Positions 16,901-25,440 of a DNA stretch of 60,329 nt are shown here, one piece after another. Below the pieces are notes generated by a model. It ran no database searches. It saw nothing but the letters and a program-made list of their open reading frames with translations, and was not told the origin of the DNA. Source of the DNA: Lentisphaerae bacterium RIFOXYC12_FULL_60_16 (GTDB lineage Bacteria; Verrucomicrobiota; Kiritimatiellia; UBA8416; YA12-FULL-60-10). A program made the position numbers and the translations under genes. Within the stretch, counting starts at the first letter, position 1; each line of letters opens with the position of its first letter. The stretch covers positions 1 to 60,329 of the forward strand of contig MHBQ01000039.1 of the NCBI GenBank assembly GCA_001803315.1. Reading direction: 5' to 3'.

Positions 16901-18090
16901 CCAGTGTTCAAGCCAACGGAACACTCACGTTCACCATTGGGCCGGAACCCCGTTTTGTTCAGGGATTGACCAACGCACCGCAGATTACCCTGGGGCCGGC
17001 ATCACACGACGACGCGGTGCCGTTGCCGGATTCGCGGCGGTTGGTGTCTCTCGGTGACGGAAGCTGGTCAGTGTCCGACAAGCCGGACACTGATTACGCC
17101 GACAGTAACTTCCACCAGATACGACGGTTTCCCGGGAAGATGACGGTGAAACCAGCCGATGCCCCCGTGGCGATGGGGGGCAAAGCGTTGGCCATACACC
17201 TGGAAACGCAGGAGGTGGCCCGTTTTATTATGCCGTACTACACCGCGCTGGTCCCGCGAAAGGCCGTTGAAATTCCCGGTAAGGCCAGTCATCTCGGACT
17301 CTGGGTGCATGCCGACAGTGATTGGGGACGGGTGGTATATTCCCTGCGTGATGCAAAGGGAGAACGGTGGATCAGTGTCGGGACCCGGGATGAATGGAAT
17401 GCCGACGATATCCATAACTGGAGTGTCTTCTGTTTTGACGGCTGGCGTTATCTCCGGTTCGAGTTGCCTGCCAACAGTCCATACGACACCTTCAGGGAAC
17501 ACGGCAGTACCTGGTGGGGCCACTACGGCCCCGGGGACGGGATCGTGGATCTTCCGCTGCGTATCGAAAAGGTGTTTGTGGAACGGCGGACCCATGCCTT
17601 GTATGTGAATGACCCTCAACCGACCCGGCTGGACGATGTTCTTCTGGGCGATCTCTACGCCGAGTATGAGTATCCAGCCGATGAGGATCCGGAAACGGTG
17701 AGGTTATCCCGTCTGCGCATGCCGGTGCCCAAGGGGATACCCGAACTCGGGAATCCTGTCAGGGATCTTGAGGCCGCGGGGGTGGGGCCGGCAATCCGGA
17801 TACAGAAGACGACGCTTCCCGAGCAGGAGGCAGACGGGACGCGTTGTTACGTTCACTTCGATCCGGTTCCGGATGCCACCGGGTACGATATCTGGGTGAG
17901 CCCGTATGCGAGTGGTCAGGGTGCGCTTAAACTCGGGAAAGGCTGGAAGGCCTCCGGCCAGATGTTGCGGGGGCTCCGGCAGGGCACCGATTTCTTCCTG
18001 TTCCTTGTCTATACCGACAAAGACGGGAAACCCTCGAAACCGTCACCGGCATACAAGATCCACCTGAAAGACCTTTTTGCGATGAAATAG
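13960..18090 (+). CDS. Very large secreted glycoside hydrolase-like protein (TIM-barrel, multidomain)
   Basis: This 1376-residue protein starts at ATG 13960, preferred over 13918 because it follows caggag and begins directly with a signal peptide (VVLGLCLLGVAIGGLA). The first 250 residues look like a LamG/concanavalin-type beta sandwich, followed by more beta-rich modules. A TIM-barrel-like part spans about 600-950 with two candidate catalytic glutamates, E713 (FYPEPHIG) and E837 (LPIYEGPC). Their spacing of 124 fits clan GH-A. FECSGYWGEQHYGGG lies near the barrel end. Later beta domains and a fibronectin-like module (VPDATGYDIWVSPY) close the protein. It probably degrades a polysaccharide outside the cell. 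The GH family is not recognised. Confidence 0.65.
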   Translation: MQSSFHRRIGVVLGLCLLGVAIGGLAETGRAVSWWKAADGNPSPELGRILGGDLASWTLENSRRQRVSGTVTNILGCPALVGDANGLRLTRHTGYPAGTEVAIRFQFHPKLQETVYFRLALAVQDPSSVNERTIFFSCSIRGGAGNALQCTISDPVMVTSAPPQVVQAVRLNEISERNLGWPEQLRKEIEHESASVPALEDRWFTVRAQLREGGYRIYLDDRILLDRQAKGLATRGMLRVDTTAHTAIGGFSARSLVDISPLYEPVRLDGYVNAGALNGAPVDHAELPPAGVPVPVDGVPFIFAEPDAQSRDHLDVGTSWFQGGYLEGHLYSHNGPFGGRWPDVTSVNPARLRVNLPFRRYRAIHLVAAADNEPNSVPDVTFQFYRPQAGAPVNVPGKVPAFDGKASGTTDLPVRLKGGRKGNLHHVTIPIDPGVLADFDDLKTLSVEITKAVRLFRGYPDPAFYSYHAAGLPSSVHVYAMTFESAPVQMVVAPDTIAHVWTAPAQPSYTIVLSNLTAKPRPVSITLSTRSYDGDETTKQVKAISVPASGGTSFKIPIPLKRFGYHEVTVVMDDAGSLWTESVSLAYLHQDTRERGNWEPGKGICFGSWLWAGAHGTPGPEEELLVLALAGGECRGGTFQTSPESVKEIARKYGMISLKQFAGQDHYVTAALAGNLTKTTETAAVEMFVKALREIETLPSPITQTRYVSFYPEPHIGPYTSGALPDYFGEPPVKLSAAEQERFDYFLRGLKVGVPVVRKLWPDVKIMFPHGDPMFTALFLRMSKDVAPLIDGIAVDIPVFERLPEQQIHQVTLHRLWMCREEFRKAGKTNMVLPIYEGPCLPTRPGALTQEACANQMLRCALILSAYGVDQFPGAWSVFECSGYWGEQHYGGGLMHRIPHQRPKPVYAAHATMTRQLNRCNFRTWIPTGSLSAYCLQYQHYQRTQDLVHVVWTIRGSRPVTLSLPEGSRPAVFDAMDNPVASVQANGTLTFTIGPEPRFVQGLTNAPQITLGPASHDDAVPLPDSRRLVSLGDGSWSVSDKPDTDYADSNFHQIRRFPGKMTVKPADAPVAMGGKALAIHLETQEVARFIMPYYTALVPRKAVEIPGKASHLGLWVHADSDWGRVVYSLRDAKGERWISVGTRDEWNADDIHNWSVFCFDGWRYLRFELPANSPYDTFREHGSTWWGHYGPGDGIVDLPLRIEKVFVERRTHALYVNDPQPTRLDDVLLGDLYAEYEYPADEDPETVRLSRLRMPVPKGIPELGNPVRDLEAAGVGPAIRIQKTTLPEQEADGTRCYVHFDPVPDATGYDIWVSPYASGQGALKLGKGWKASGQMLRGLRQGTDFFLFLVYTDKDGKPSKPSPAYKIHLKDLFAMK

Positions 18091-18128
18091 CATTCCGTTG
18101 TCCTTGGATTCTCTGTGCATCAAGACGT

Positions 18129-20120
18129 TCACCCGGAATTTCCCAGGACATCCCTGACTTTGCCGGCCAGGTCCTTTTTTGAAACCGGCTTCTGGATGAA
18201 GTTCACGCCTTCTTCCAGAACACCTTGATGGGCGATCACGTTTGCCGTGTAGCCGGACATAAACAAACACTTAAGTTCCGGGAAAAGGCTCTGCAGCCGT
18301 ATGGACAAATCTCTGCCGTTCATCTTGGGCATCACCACGTCTGTGATAAGCAGATGAATTTTGCCGGCATGCTCCTCGGCCAGACGTATGGCCTCCTCTG
18401 GTGTATTCGCGGCCAGCACGGTGTAACCCAGCTCTTCTAAAATTCTTCGGGTGAGGTTCAGTATCGAAACGTCGTCTTCAACAACTAAAACAGACTCGCC
18501 ACTGCCATACGGGATTTCCGCGGTGTTTTTCTTCTGAAGGCTGTATGCCTTTCCCGCATGCCGGGACAAGTAGAGGCGAAAGGTTGTTCCAGTGCCCGGT
18601 TCACTATATACATTTATAAACCCGGCATTTTGCTTAACGATGCCATACACCGTGGCAAGGCCCAGGCCGGTCCCCTTGCCGGGCTGTTTTGTGGTAAAAA
18701 AGGGCTCGAAAATCTGGTCCTGGGTCTCCTGGTCCATACCAGAGCCATTATCGCTAACCGCCAGCATCACGTATTCCCCCGGAATAAACCCTGCATGGTC
18801 GGCGCAGTAGGCTTCGTCGAATATTGCATTTTTCGTTTCAATGGTGATCTTGCCGACATCGGTAATGGCGTCCCGGGAGTTAACACAGAGGTTGGCCAGG
18901 ATCTGGTCGATCTGAGAGGGGTCTGCTTTTATAGACCACAGGTCTGTTCCTGGGATCCAGGCCAGATCGATGTCTTCACCGATGAGCCGCTGGAGCATCT
19001 TGAGCATGTCTTTCATGATCGCGTTCAGGTCGAGCACTATGGGAGCAATGGCTTGTCGACGGGCAAAGGCCAGCAACTGCCGGGTAATGCCTGTGGCGCG
19101 TTCGGCGGCGTTCAAAACTTCTTTCAGGTTGTCACGTAGCGGACTCTCCGGTTCCAGTTTTTCTATAGATAACTCCGAGTATCCCATGATGATGCTGAGC
19201 ATGTTGTTGTAATCGTGTGCCACCCCACCGGCCAGACGTCCGACCGTTTCCATTTTTTGGGCTTGCATAAACTGAGCCCTGAGTTCTTCCGTTTCTTTTG
19301 CAGCCTGCTTGCGCCCGGTGATGTCCTGAATCTGGGCGATGAGAAATAATGGTTGTTCAGCACTATCACGGACCAATGACACATGAATCTCAGCCCATAC
19401 AAGGCTCCCCTCTTTGCGAAAGCCGCGCATCTCCATCTCGTAAGTGTCAATCTCGCCCACCAGCACCTGTTTGTTATTCGCAAGAATCGCTTCGATATCA
19501 TCCGGGTGTGTAAATTCCTGAAAGGTTTTCGTAAGCAGTTCTTCTTTGGAATAGCCCAACATCCGGCAAAGCGCGGTATTCACCTTCAGAAAAGACACGT
19601 CGGGGGCGACCAGTGCCTTCCCAATAGGCGAACAATCGAATGCATTTCTCAGAATTTCCTCTGCTTCGGCCAATTGCGCGGTGCGCTGCCGGATACGCGT
19701 TTCCAGCTCTGTATTTAGCTGTTCCAGCGCAACCTCGGCCTGTTTGCGGTCGCTGATGTCATGAGCCGTTTCCACTGCACCGAGGATGCGGCCTTTCGCG
19801 TCTTTAAGTGGCGCGCTCTTTGACAGCCACGAACCTTGCGAGATGGGCCAGCGATCCTGATTCTGCGGCGTCAACTCTGCTTCGTGTGGTTCTCCGTCCT
19901 GAATAGTTAGCGTCACCGGGCAGCCGCGGCATGGGTTATCAAGCCGCCAAGACGAGTAACACTTTTTTCCTTCGATCTCCTGAAGTGAAAATCCTGTCGC
20001 TTTGAGGTATGCCTTATTCGCCCACACAATGTTGTGATCAGTGTCGTGAACTGCGATAATCATAGGGGCCGCATCAAGAGCATCCACCTTCAAGTCGCTA
20101 TGAATCGGTGCTTGTAACAT
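18129..20120 (-). CDS. Hybrid sensor histidine kinase (PAS-PAS-HisKA-HATPase-REC)
   Basis: This 663-residue soluble kinase has PAS 1 at about 15-125, with cysteines in KKCYSSW and CRGCPV, and PAS 2 at 155-270. The HisKA domain has H302 in GGVAHDYNNM. The ATP-binding part has NSRDAI, DNGSGMD and GKGTGLGLATVYGI. A C-terminal receiver has acidic EDD and phospho-acceptor D594 (LLITDVVMPKMNG). No transmembrane helix is seen, so it senses a cytoplasmic signal. The first PAS with its Cys cluster could hold a cofactor. It faces the glycosidase-like gene tail to tail. No response regulator partner is adjacent, so the target is unknown. Confidence 0.9.
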   Translation of the reverse strand: MLQAPIHSDLKVDALDAAPMIIAVHDTDHNIVWANKAYLKATGFSLQEIEGKKCYSSWRLDNPCRGCPVTLTIQDGEPHEAELTPQNQDRWPISQGSWLSKSAPLKDAKGRILGAVETAHDISDRKQAEVALEQLNTELETRIRQRTAQLAEAEEILRNAFDCSPIGKALVAPDVSFLKVNTALCRMLGYSKEELLTKTFQEFTHPDDIEAILANNKQVLVGEIDTYEMEMRGFRKEGSLVWAEIHVSLVRDSAEQPLFLIAQIQDITGRKQAAKETEELRAQFMQAQKMETVGRLAGGVAHDYNNMLSIIMGYSELSIEKLEPESPLRDNLKEVLNAAERATGITRQLLAFARRQAIAPIVLDLNAIMKDMLKMLQRLIGEDIDLAWIPGTDLWSIKADPSQIDQILANLCVNSRDAITDVGKITIETKNAIFDEAYCADHAGFIPGEYVMLAVSDNGSGMDQETQDQIFEPFFTTKQPGKGTGLGLATVYGIVKQNAGFINVYSEPGTGTTFRLYLSRHAGKAYSLQKKNTAEIPYGSGESVLVVEDDVSILNLTRRILEELGYTVLAANTPEEAIRLAEEHAGKIHLLITDVVMPKMNGRDLSIRLQSLFPELKCLFMSGYTANVIAHQGVLEEGVNFIQKPVSKKDLAGKVRDVLGNSG

Positions 20121-20320
20121 ATTTTTCTCCCGTATGTCAGGAGTCTCCTGACAACTAATTCAGCATATCCTCGATGGTGCGAAACACAAGAAAGTTTCCA
20201 GATTAATCGCGTTATTGCCTGCACACCTTGGCGAATTTGCGGAGTTCCTGGTGTGTAAGGGAGATGGTGTATCTGTTTCTGTATTCTTCGGAATAGGACG
20301 GGAAGGGTTCCGGCCCTCGC

Positions 20321-20420
20321 CGAGACCGGCTACAGGAGGTGGGAGTATCCGGCTGTAGCCGCGGTCGACGTGCCACGCCGAAGCGTCCGTGCGAAGGCGG
20401 GTGACCGCGGATGCGGCGGC
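20321..20420. repeat. Dispersed palindromic repeat unit in the 20121-20450 gap
   Basis: The 330-base gap between the kinase and the ATPase gene has no supported gene. It holds an inverted repeat, cggctacag (20327-20335) with ctgtagccg (20353-20361). This is followed by a segment, cgaagcgt..gcgaaggcggg (20380-20420 area), that recurs at 26566-26606 with about 34 of 41 matching bases. It looks like a noncoding dispersed repeat family of this genome. Confidence 0.5.
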
Positions 20421-20450
20421 AGGTTTGATAGTTTGTATGCCCCGTGGTAT

Positions 20451-21491
20451 TCAGATCTTCTTCAGAACATCCTGATCGATGATGCCAGCGTCTATCATTT
20501 GGCGGGCAACGGCGGACAGGTCGGCGGACGGAAATTCGCAGAGCTTGCGCCGTAACTGGCTTAGCCCGGGATTCTGCGTGATGAAGTCGCGCCATTCGTC
20601 GGTGGGCGACAGGACTCCGACAATCGGGACCCGTCCTTTCCCGTCCTTACGAAGCACCAGGCGATGCGACACGACTCCCGTGATCGCGGAGGCAACTAGG
20701 AAAGGTTCAAACCCCTGGTGTAGCATCCGTGAATAGACAGACGCGATATCCCCGGCATGGTACGTGGTAATGATCCGGTGTCCGGTCAGGGCTGCATCCA
20801 ACGTCACGCGGACAACATCAGGATCGCGCATTTCACCCACGACCAGGGTCTTAACATCCTGTCGAAGCGATGCGCGCAATGCCTGGGCATAACCCCACCC
20901 GTCACCTTCCCTGACGCTAACCTGGGTGATACCTTCTATTTCCGACTCAATGGGGTCTTCCAGCGTGATGATGGAGGCCGTATCCTGCTGTTGGCGTAAT
21001 AATTCGCGGACCAACGCATAGATGGTGGTTGTCTTGCCACAACCCGTTGGCCCGGTCAGGACAATCATCCCCGCCGGAGCGGCCAACATGGAGCGTAATG
21101 CGGCAACGGCGTCCGGCGGAAACTGCAGCGATTCCAGATACAAGGGGCCAGTTGCCTTCTGTAGAACGCGAATGGTAATGCGCTCGCCATAGCGGGAGGG
21201 CATGACGGCCACACGCAATTCAACCCGCTCATGGCCATTGCCTTCATGGATGACACCATCCTGTGAGATGCGGGTCCGATAGGTCAAGAGACCCGCCAGC
21301 ACTTTGACTCGCGTCACGCACTTCTCGCCGAACTCACACGGAACACGTGCGGCGTCACGTTGTATCCCGTTCACTTTGAACCGGACTTCCAGGTCCATTC
21401 TCGACGGCAGCAGGTAAATATCGCTCGCACCGGCCTGGATGGCTTCCTTCAGAATCCGCGCTATGAAGTCCTGTGGTTCTTCCTGTAACAT
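20451..21491 (-). CDS. GspE/PilB-type secretion ATPase, short form
   Basis: This 346-residue AAA-type ATPase powers pilus or type II secretion-like assembly. It has an N-terminal GASDIYLLP domain, Walker A GPTGCGKTT (about residues 147-155), an Asp box with TLEDPIE, Walker B region LVVGEMRDPD and a His box (LTGHRIITTYHAGD). It lacks the N-terminal xcpR domain and the tetracysteine zinc motif of full GspE, and so is closer in size to PilT. ATG 21491 has a GAGG ribosome site 5 bases upstream; a TTG at 21560 would add 23 residues. It is transcribed away from the two GspF-like genes, and the gap of 166 bases is a divergent promoter region. Confidence 0.85.
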   Translation of the reverse strand: MLQEEPQDFIARILKEAIQAGASDIYLLPSRMDLEVRFKVNGIQRDAARVPCEFGEKCVTRVKVLAGLLTYRTRISQDGVIHEGNGHERVELRVAVMPSRYGERITIRVLQKATGPLYLESLQFPPDAVAALRSMLAAPAGMIVLTGPTGCGKTTTIYALVRELLRQQQDTASIITLEDPIESEIEGITQVSVREGDGWGYAQALRASLRQDVKTLVVGEMRDPDVVRVTLDAALTGHRIITTYHAGDIASVYSRMLHQGFEPFLVASAITGVVSHRLVLRKDGKGRVPIVGVLSPTDEWRDFITQNPGLSQLRRKLCEFPSADLSAVARQMIDAGIIDQDVLKKI

Positions 21492-21595
21492 GGCGGCCTC
21501 GAATTTCAGGGTGACACCTGGACAGGCTATCGCGTTGCCAGGGATGGCGCAAGGGCACAAGTCGTGCCGCCGCAGAAATACAGGCTGAAACGTAT

Positions 21596-21623
21596 TTGAC
21601 TACAAACCGCTTACTGCTAGAGT
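21596..21623 (+). promoter_or_regulatory. Candidate sigma-70-type promoter for the pilus-like operon
   Basis: TTGACT at 21596-21601 and TAGAGT at 21618-21623 are separated by 16 bases and lie 35 bases before the first GspF-like start. The -35 box is strong and the -10 box is moderate (four of six). This is predicted from sequence only. Confidence 0.35.
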
Positions 21624-21657
21624 TGAGTGGTCAGAAGCGTTGCAGTGATGGTGTATT

Positions 21658-22710
21658 ATGAAGGCAAGAGCCGCCACAATCGCTGACTTTTATCACCAGC
21701 TCGCCCTGCTCGTTCAATCAAACTTTCCCCTTCCGGACAGCCTCCGTCGACTGATCCAGTCGATCCCGGGTTCCGACGTACGCCGGATACTTAAGGAGAT
21801 TCGCGGCCGCACGAGCAACGGTGAAAAGCTTTCGGAAGTCCTGGCTGCCTATCCGCGGTATTTCGACCACTTCCATGTCCGGCTGATTGCCGTTGGAGAA
21901 TCAACGGATTCCCTGTCGGAGATCCTCTATGCGGTGGCGAGAGAGAGCCGGTTTGAACAATTCCTGGTCAGTAAGGCCCGTGAGATCATGACCTATCCCC
22001 TTTTTGTCCTCAACATGGCAGCTATACTCTTCCTGGGCATCGCCGTATACCTGATGCCTATCTTTGAGGATGCATACGCCCAGATGGCGTTCAGTGGTGC
22101 CACGGTACCGGTCTTCATCAACGCCAGCCTGAAAGTCAGCCACGCGGCGAGACAGTACTGGCCGGTACTGGCCGCCCTGCTTGTTCTGTGCTGGATCACG
22201 ACCGCCTGGTTGTACAGCGGCACGGTTTACGCACACCGGGCCATGGTCAGTCTTCTGGACCACCTGCCAGGCGCCGCAGGAGTTGGACGTGTTCTCGATT
22301 CCGCGCGAATCTGCAGCATGAACCGCATTTTCATGGAACGACACCAACCGATGCCGGAAGCCCTTCGCGCATCCGCACTCGTCGTCCAGCAATCTGAAAC
22401 ACAGGCGGCCTTGCGACGGGTGGCGGATCAGGCCGCACAGGGTGGCAACCTGGCCGAATTACTGTCCTGCGAGAAGGCTATCGATTCCCTGATTTCAGAC
22501 ACACTCAAGTTCAAACCGGAAGCGCAACTGGCGGATTCAATGGGAGACCTCCAGAAGCACTATGAAGAAGACGTCCTGGTGATGACGCGCAACGCCGCAG
22601 CCACATGGAGCATCATGGGTATCCTGATGATGACAACCGCCGCGCTGCTGATGGTCGTCCTGGTCTTTGCCCCGGTTGTCAGCGTGCACCGCGCAGTCAG
22701 CGGCCTGTGA
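21658..22710 (+). CDS. GspF/PilC-like inner-membrane platform protein, first copy
   Basis: This 350-residue protein has two T2SF-type domains. The first starts FYHQLALLVQSNFPLPDSLR and has GEKLSEVLAAYPRYF and GESTDSLSEIL. Three membrane helices lie near 115-135, 165-190 and the C-terminus (GILMMTTAALLMVVLVFAPV). The second domain has a looser match. GspF proteins form the platform that couples the ATPase to pseudopilin assembly. It is followed after 10 bases by a second, more divergent GspF-like gene. Confidence 0.8.
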   Translation: MKARAATIADFYHQLALLVQSNFPLPDSLRRLIQSIPGSDVRRILKEIRGRTSNGEKLSEVLAAYPRYFDHFHVRLIAVGESTDSLSEILYAVARESRFEQFLVSKAREIMTYPLFVLNMAAILFLGIAVYLMPIFEDAYAQMAFSGATVPVFINASLKVSHAARQYWPVLAALLVLCWITTAWLYSGTVYAHRAMVSLLDHLPGAAGVGRVLDSARICSMNRIFMERHQPMPEALRASALVVQQSETQAALRRVADQAAQGGNLAELLSCEKAIDSLISDTLKFKPEAQLADSMGDLQKHYEEDVLVMTRNAAATWSIMGILMMTTAALLMVVLVFAPVVSVHRAVSGL

Positions 22711-22720
22711 GAGACATGAC

Positions 22721-23836
22721 ATGAACGAAATGATCGATAGGGAGGTGATTCCCTGGTTTGGCTATCGCCGCCGGCGACGGAGCGAGATGTATGCGCTGCA
22801 GATTGTAGAAACCCTGGCCTTGGCCGTGAAAATGCAGGTCCCGATTGTATCCATCCTGGGATGGCTCCTGGAGGATCTCAACCGGTCCAGCATCATGTCC
22901 AGGATGTGGGCCCAGGTCCGTTGGAGCAAAACACGCCGCTGGTCCAGTCGGTTGAAGCGCCTTATTCGCGATCTCTCAGAAGGCCAGTCGCTGGGCTTGT
23001 CCCTTGAACGCCACCTGGGATCCCAGCTCCCTCCATACTACTCAGTCGCCGTGCAGAAGGCGGAAGCCGAGGACCAGTTGGAAATCGTCTTGCCGCTCAT
23101 GGCGAAGCGAATCCAGTATCAGCAGGCGGTGGCTGACGACCGTTTTCCTTACATGCCACTACTCATTTTCCAGGTATCCGTGATCCTGTTGGTGTTACTA
23201 CTCCAGGAAAAGATAATCGTGCCGATCTTTTTCGCGATGGCTCGGGATTTCAATTCGGCACCGTCCCTTTGGACAGGGCTGATGCTGGCCTGGGTGAACA
23301 CGGTCCTCGCGGTGTGTTTTTTGGTTGGTATGTTGCTCCTCTTTGTATTGAAACGCGCATCCCTTCGGGAGGCGCTGCTCCCCTGGGTTCCGTTCATTGC
23401 CCGTGAGAAGCGGCGTCTGCTGGTCCGTGATCTAGCCCAAAGCATGGGCGTTTTCATGGCCTCCGGCGAGGATGTACTGGGTGCCGCGCGCTGGAGCCTG
23501 AATGCAACGGTTTCGCCCTGGTTGAAGACACGTCTGCAGACGTTTATTGACCGTGTCAGCGGCGGGGAACACTGGGCGCAGGCATGGGAAGGCATGGAGC
23601 TGGGTTCGTATACCTACCCCTGGCTTATGGCCAATGCGGCGGCACGGCAGGATCCGCAGGGCGGTTTTGAAACCCTCTCCGAGTGGCTGCACCAGGATAT
23701 CAGCCACACCACACGCACCTTGCGACGGTGGTTCACGCCCTGCGTGGTGATTGTCCTCGGAATGCTGGTGCTGACAATTGCCGGCACGTTATTCGGAATG
23801 ATGGGAGTCCAATGGGAACTCAACTTCACAAGGTGA
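22721..23836 (+). CDS. GspF-like inner-membrane protein, second divergent copy
   Basis: This 371-residue protein from ATG 22721 has the same layout as its neighbour: a cytoplasmic helical domain (IVETLALAVKMQVPI, LSEGQSLGLSLERHL), membrane helices near 145-165 and 185-210, a second cytoplasmic domain (LAQSMGVFMASGEDVLGAAR) and a C-terminal helix. An arginine-rich stretch (RRRRRSE) sits near the start. Two unequal GspF-like subunits in one locus suggest a heteromeric platform. The stop overlaps the next start (TGATG at 23834-23838). Confidence 0.7.
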   Translation: MNEMIDREVIPWFGYRRRRRSEMYALQIVETLALAVKMQVPIVSILGWLLEDLNRSSIMSRMWAQVRWSKTRRWSSRLKRLIRDLSEGQSLGLSLERHLGSQLPPYYSVAVQKAEAEDQLEIVLPLMAKRIQYQQAVADDRFPYMPLLIFQVSVILLVLLLQEKIIVPIFFAMARDFNSAPSLWTGLMLAWVNTVLAVCFLVGMLLLFVLKRASLREALLPWVPFIAREKRRLLVRDLAQSMGVFMASGEDVLGAARWSLNATVSPWLKTRLQTFIDRVSGGEHWAQAWEGMELGSYTYPWLMANAAARQDPQGGFETLSEWLHQDISHTTRTLRRWFTPCVVIVLGMLVLTIAGTLFGMMGVQWELNFTR

Positions 23837-24327
23837 TGCAGATATTGAAACAGGAAACACCTGCATCTGCAGGATGCCGCACACCACTGGTGCTTTGCCC
23901 TGCGTTCCGTCGCGCCGCAGCGATGGTAGAGGGGACATCCGGTTTTGCGCTTGTGGAGGTGGTCATCGCCCTCTGTGTGGTAACTGCGGCTTTCGTCAGT
24001 GTTTTCGCGCTGGCCTATCAGAGCATGCGCGTCGTGAACGATATGAAAAGCGAATTGCATGCGGCTTTGGCCGCCGAATCGGAGATGGAACGTATCCGCG
24101 CCATGCCCCGTGACCAATTCATGGAACTGAGCCCATCTATGGCCCTGGACCTCACCGTGCTGAGGAAGGGAAAAGGCGAAGTCAGAATCCTGCCGGTGAA
24201 CGACGAACCGGGAAATGAGGGAATCCGTGTTGTGTCTGTACGGATCGCGTGGGTGAACCGGAACGGCCGGGCGCAGGAACTGGCGTTTGCAACGTTGATG
24301 GCCAACCGCGGTAAGGAACGCCCATGA
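23836..24327 (+). CDS. Type II secretion/pilus pseudopilin-like protein (GspI-type)
   Basis: This is a 163-residue frame from ATG 23836, coupled to the upstream stop. A prepilin signature lies at TSGFALVEVVIALCVV, with cleavage expected between G and F and a Glu at mature position 5. A hydrophobic helix follows. The later part (SEMERIRAMPRDQF) resembles GspI/PilV minor pilins. A start at ATG 23923 would give a short leader (MVEGTSG), more typical for prepilins. The true start is open between the two. Confidence 0.75.
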   Translation: MQILKQETPASAGCRTPLVLCPAFRRAAAMVEGTSGFALVEVVIALCVVTAAFVSVFALAYQSMRVVNDMKSELHAALAAESEMERIRAMPRDQFMELSPSMALDLTVLRKGKGEVRILPVNDEPGNEGIRVVSVRIAWVNRNGRAQELAFATLMANRGKERP

Positions 24328-24836
24328 CTTCAGCAAGACACTTCGCCAACTCCGGTTTCACGCTGTTGGAGGTCATGTTCGTGGTGGTGGTCATGGCACT
24401 GCTGTCGGCCACGGTTCTGACAACATTCGCCAGTCTGAATCGTGCCGCCACGGCCTTGACGGGATATCGGGGAAAACATGCGGGGGCCCGCTATGCACTG
24501 GCCGTCATTGCCAACGACATCCGGGAAGCACGAACCGTCTCGATGTCATCCCTGCCATCGAGTCCCCTGACCGTAGAGGGACTGGACGGCCAGGTGTTGT
24601 ACGTCCTCGAGGAAGGAGTTCTGAGTCGACACACCGCCGCCCCCTGCCGCCGCCTTTGTGCGGGTGTTACAGGCATACAGGTGGATCTACTGACGCGTGA
24701 TGGCGCGCCAGCGGCAGACGCCGGGAGTGTGGCGCTGATTCGCACGACGCTGCACCTTGCCGAAACCGGCCGGGGCCAACATTCCACCAACACCTTTTCG
24801 CTTGTCACCGCGAGGCGAAACAGAGGCGGGTCATGA
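24324..24836 (+). CDS. Pseudopilin-like protein (GspJ/PilW-type)
   Basis: This 170-residue protein has a textbook prepilin N-terminus, NSGFTLLEVMFVVVVMALL, with cleavage G|F and Glu5. The body contains YALAVIANDIREARTV, as in GspJ/PilW-type minor pseudopilins. The start overlaps the previous stop (24324-24327) and its own end overlaps the next gene (24833-24836). It would cap or initiate the pilus-like filament. Confidence 0.8.
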   Translation: MTSARHFANSGFTLLEVMFVVVVMALLSATVLTTFASLNRAATALTGYRGKHAGARYALAVIANDIREARTVSMSSLPSSPLTVEGLDGQVLYVLEEGVLSRHTAAPCRRLCAGVTGIQVDLLTRDGAPAADAGSVALIRTTLHLAETGRGQHSTNTFSLVTARRNRGGS

Positions 24837-25294
24837 ACACGGAAATCGTTAGATCCAAGCAGGGGTTCTCACTGGCGGCAGCCTTCCTTTATGTGGCCAC
24901 CATCACGGTTGTTTTTGCTTCCGTAACCAGTCTGGTTCTGACGGAGTACCGGATCACGAAGGATTCCACGGCTCGTACACAGGCCCTGTATGCCGCGGAG
25001 GCAGGGATAAATCTCGCCCTGCACGAGTTCAACAAGAAAGCTCAGGAGACCGCCTGGAACGGCTGGACTCAGGATGGGACAACGTACCACCTGGACTCAA
25101 CGCCGCCGATTCTTGCACAGGAATCCACCTTGAAACCGGAACTGAGCGTCACAGCCGAACCAACATCGCTGACTATCACAGCCACCGGTCGTGCGTTCTC
25201 TGCAGCACGATCGACCACCATCTCAAGATGTTTGGTGGTAACACTGAAACGCGAGCACAAGACCCATGTCATTCAGTCATGGGACGAGCTGTAG
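24833..25294 (+). CDS. PilX/GspK-like pilus assembly protein
   Basis: This 153-residue protein starts with a pilin-like segment, KQGFSLAAAFLYVATITVVF, that lacks Glu5. TQALYAAEAGINLALHEFN follows, the AAEAG element common to PilX-type minor pilins. The missing Glu5 is known for GspK/PilX-type tip subunits. It is the last gene of the overlapping run. No prepilin peptidase or secretin gene is in the window. Confidence 0.75.
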   Translation: MNTEIVRSKQGFSLAAAFLYVATITVVFASVTSLVLTEYRITKDSTARTQALYAAEAGINLALHEFNKKAQETAWNGWTQDGTTYHLDSTPPILAQESTLKPELSVTAEPTSLTITATGRAFSAARSTTISRCLVVTLKREHKTHVIQSWDEL

Positions 25295-25344
25295 ACGGTG
25301 GGCCTTTCGGCACATCGGGAATAGCAAAAACCCGGGAACACGCG

Positions 25345-25390
25345 AAATATTTGCAGAAACGGGTGGAAATTGCACCTGGTGTTCTCTTTG
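25345..25390 (+). repeat. Second copy of the 46-base element (see 13771-13816)
   Basis: It shares aaatatttgcagaaa and gtggaaattgcacctg with the copy at 13771 in the same orientation. It lies in the 146-base convergent gap between the PilX-like gene and the frameshifted pilin. A shorter match to its core (ggaattgcacctgttgtt) lies on the minus strand at 25495-25512, inside the 3' part of that pilin. Confidence 0.6.
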
Positions 25391-25440
25391 ACCTCGTCTC
25401 ATCATCAGCACCCGTACATAAGGTGGTGTGGGAGGGGGGC

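Noticed and set aside
20212..20595. 127-codon minus-strand frame in the kinase-ATPase gap
   Set aside because: Arg/Ser/Pro-rich with no motif, overlaps the ATPase gene and consists mainly of the dispersed repeat.
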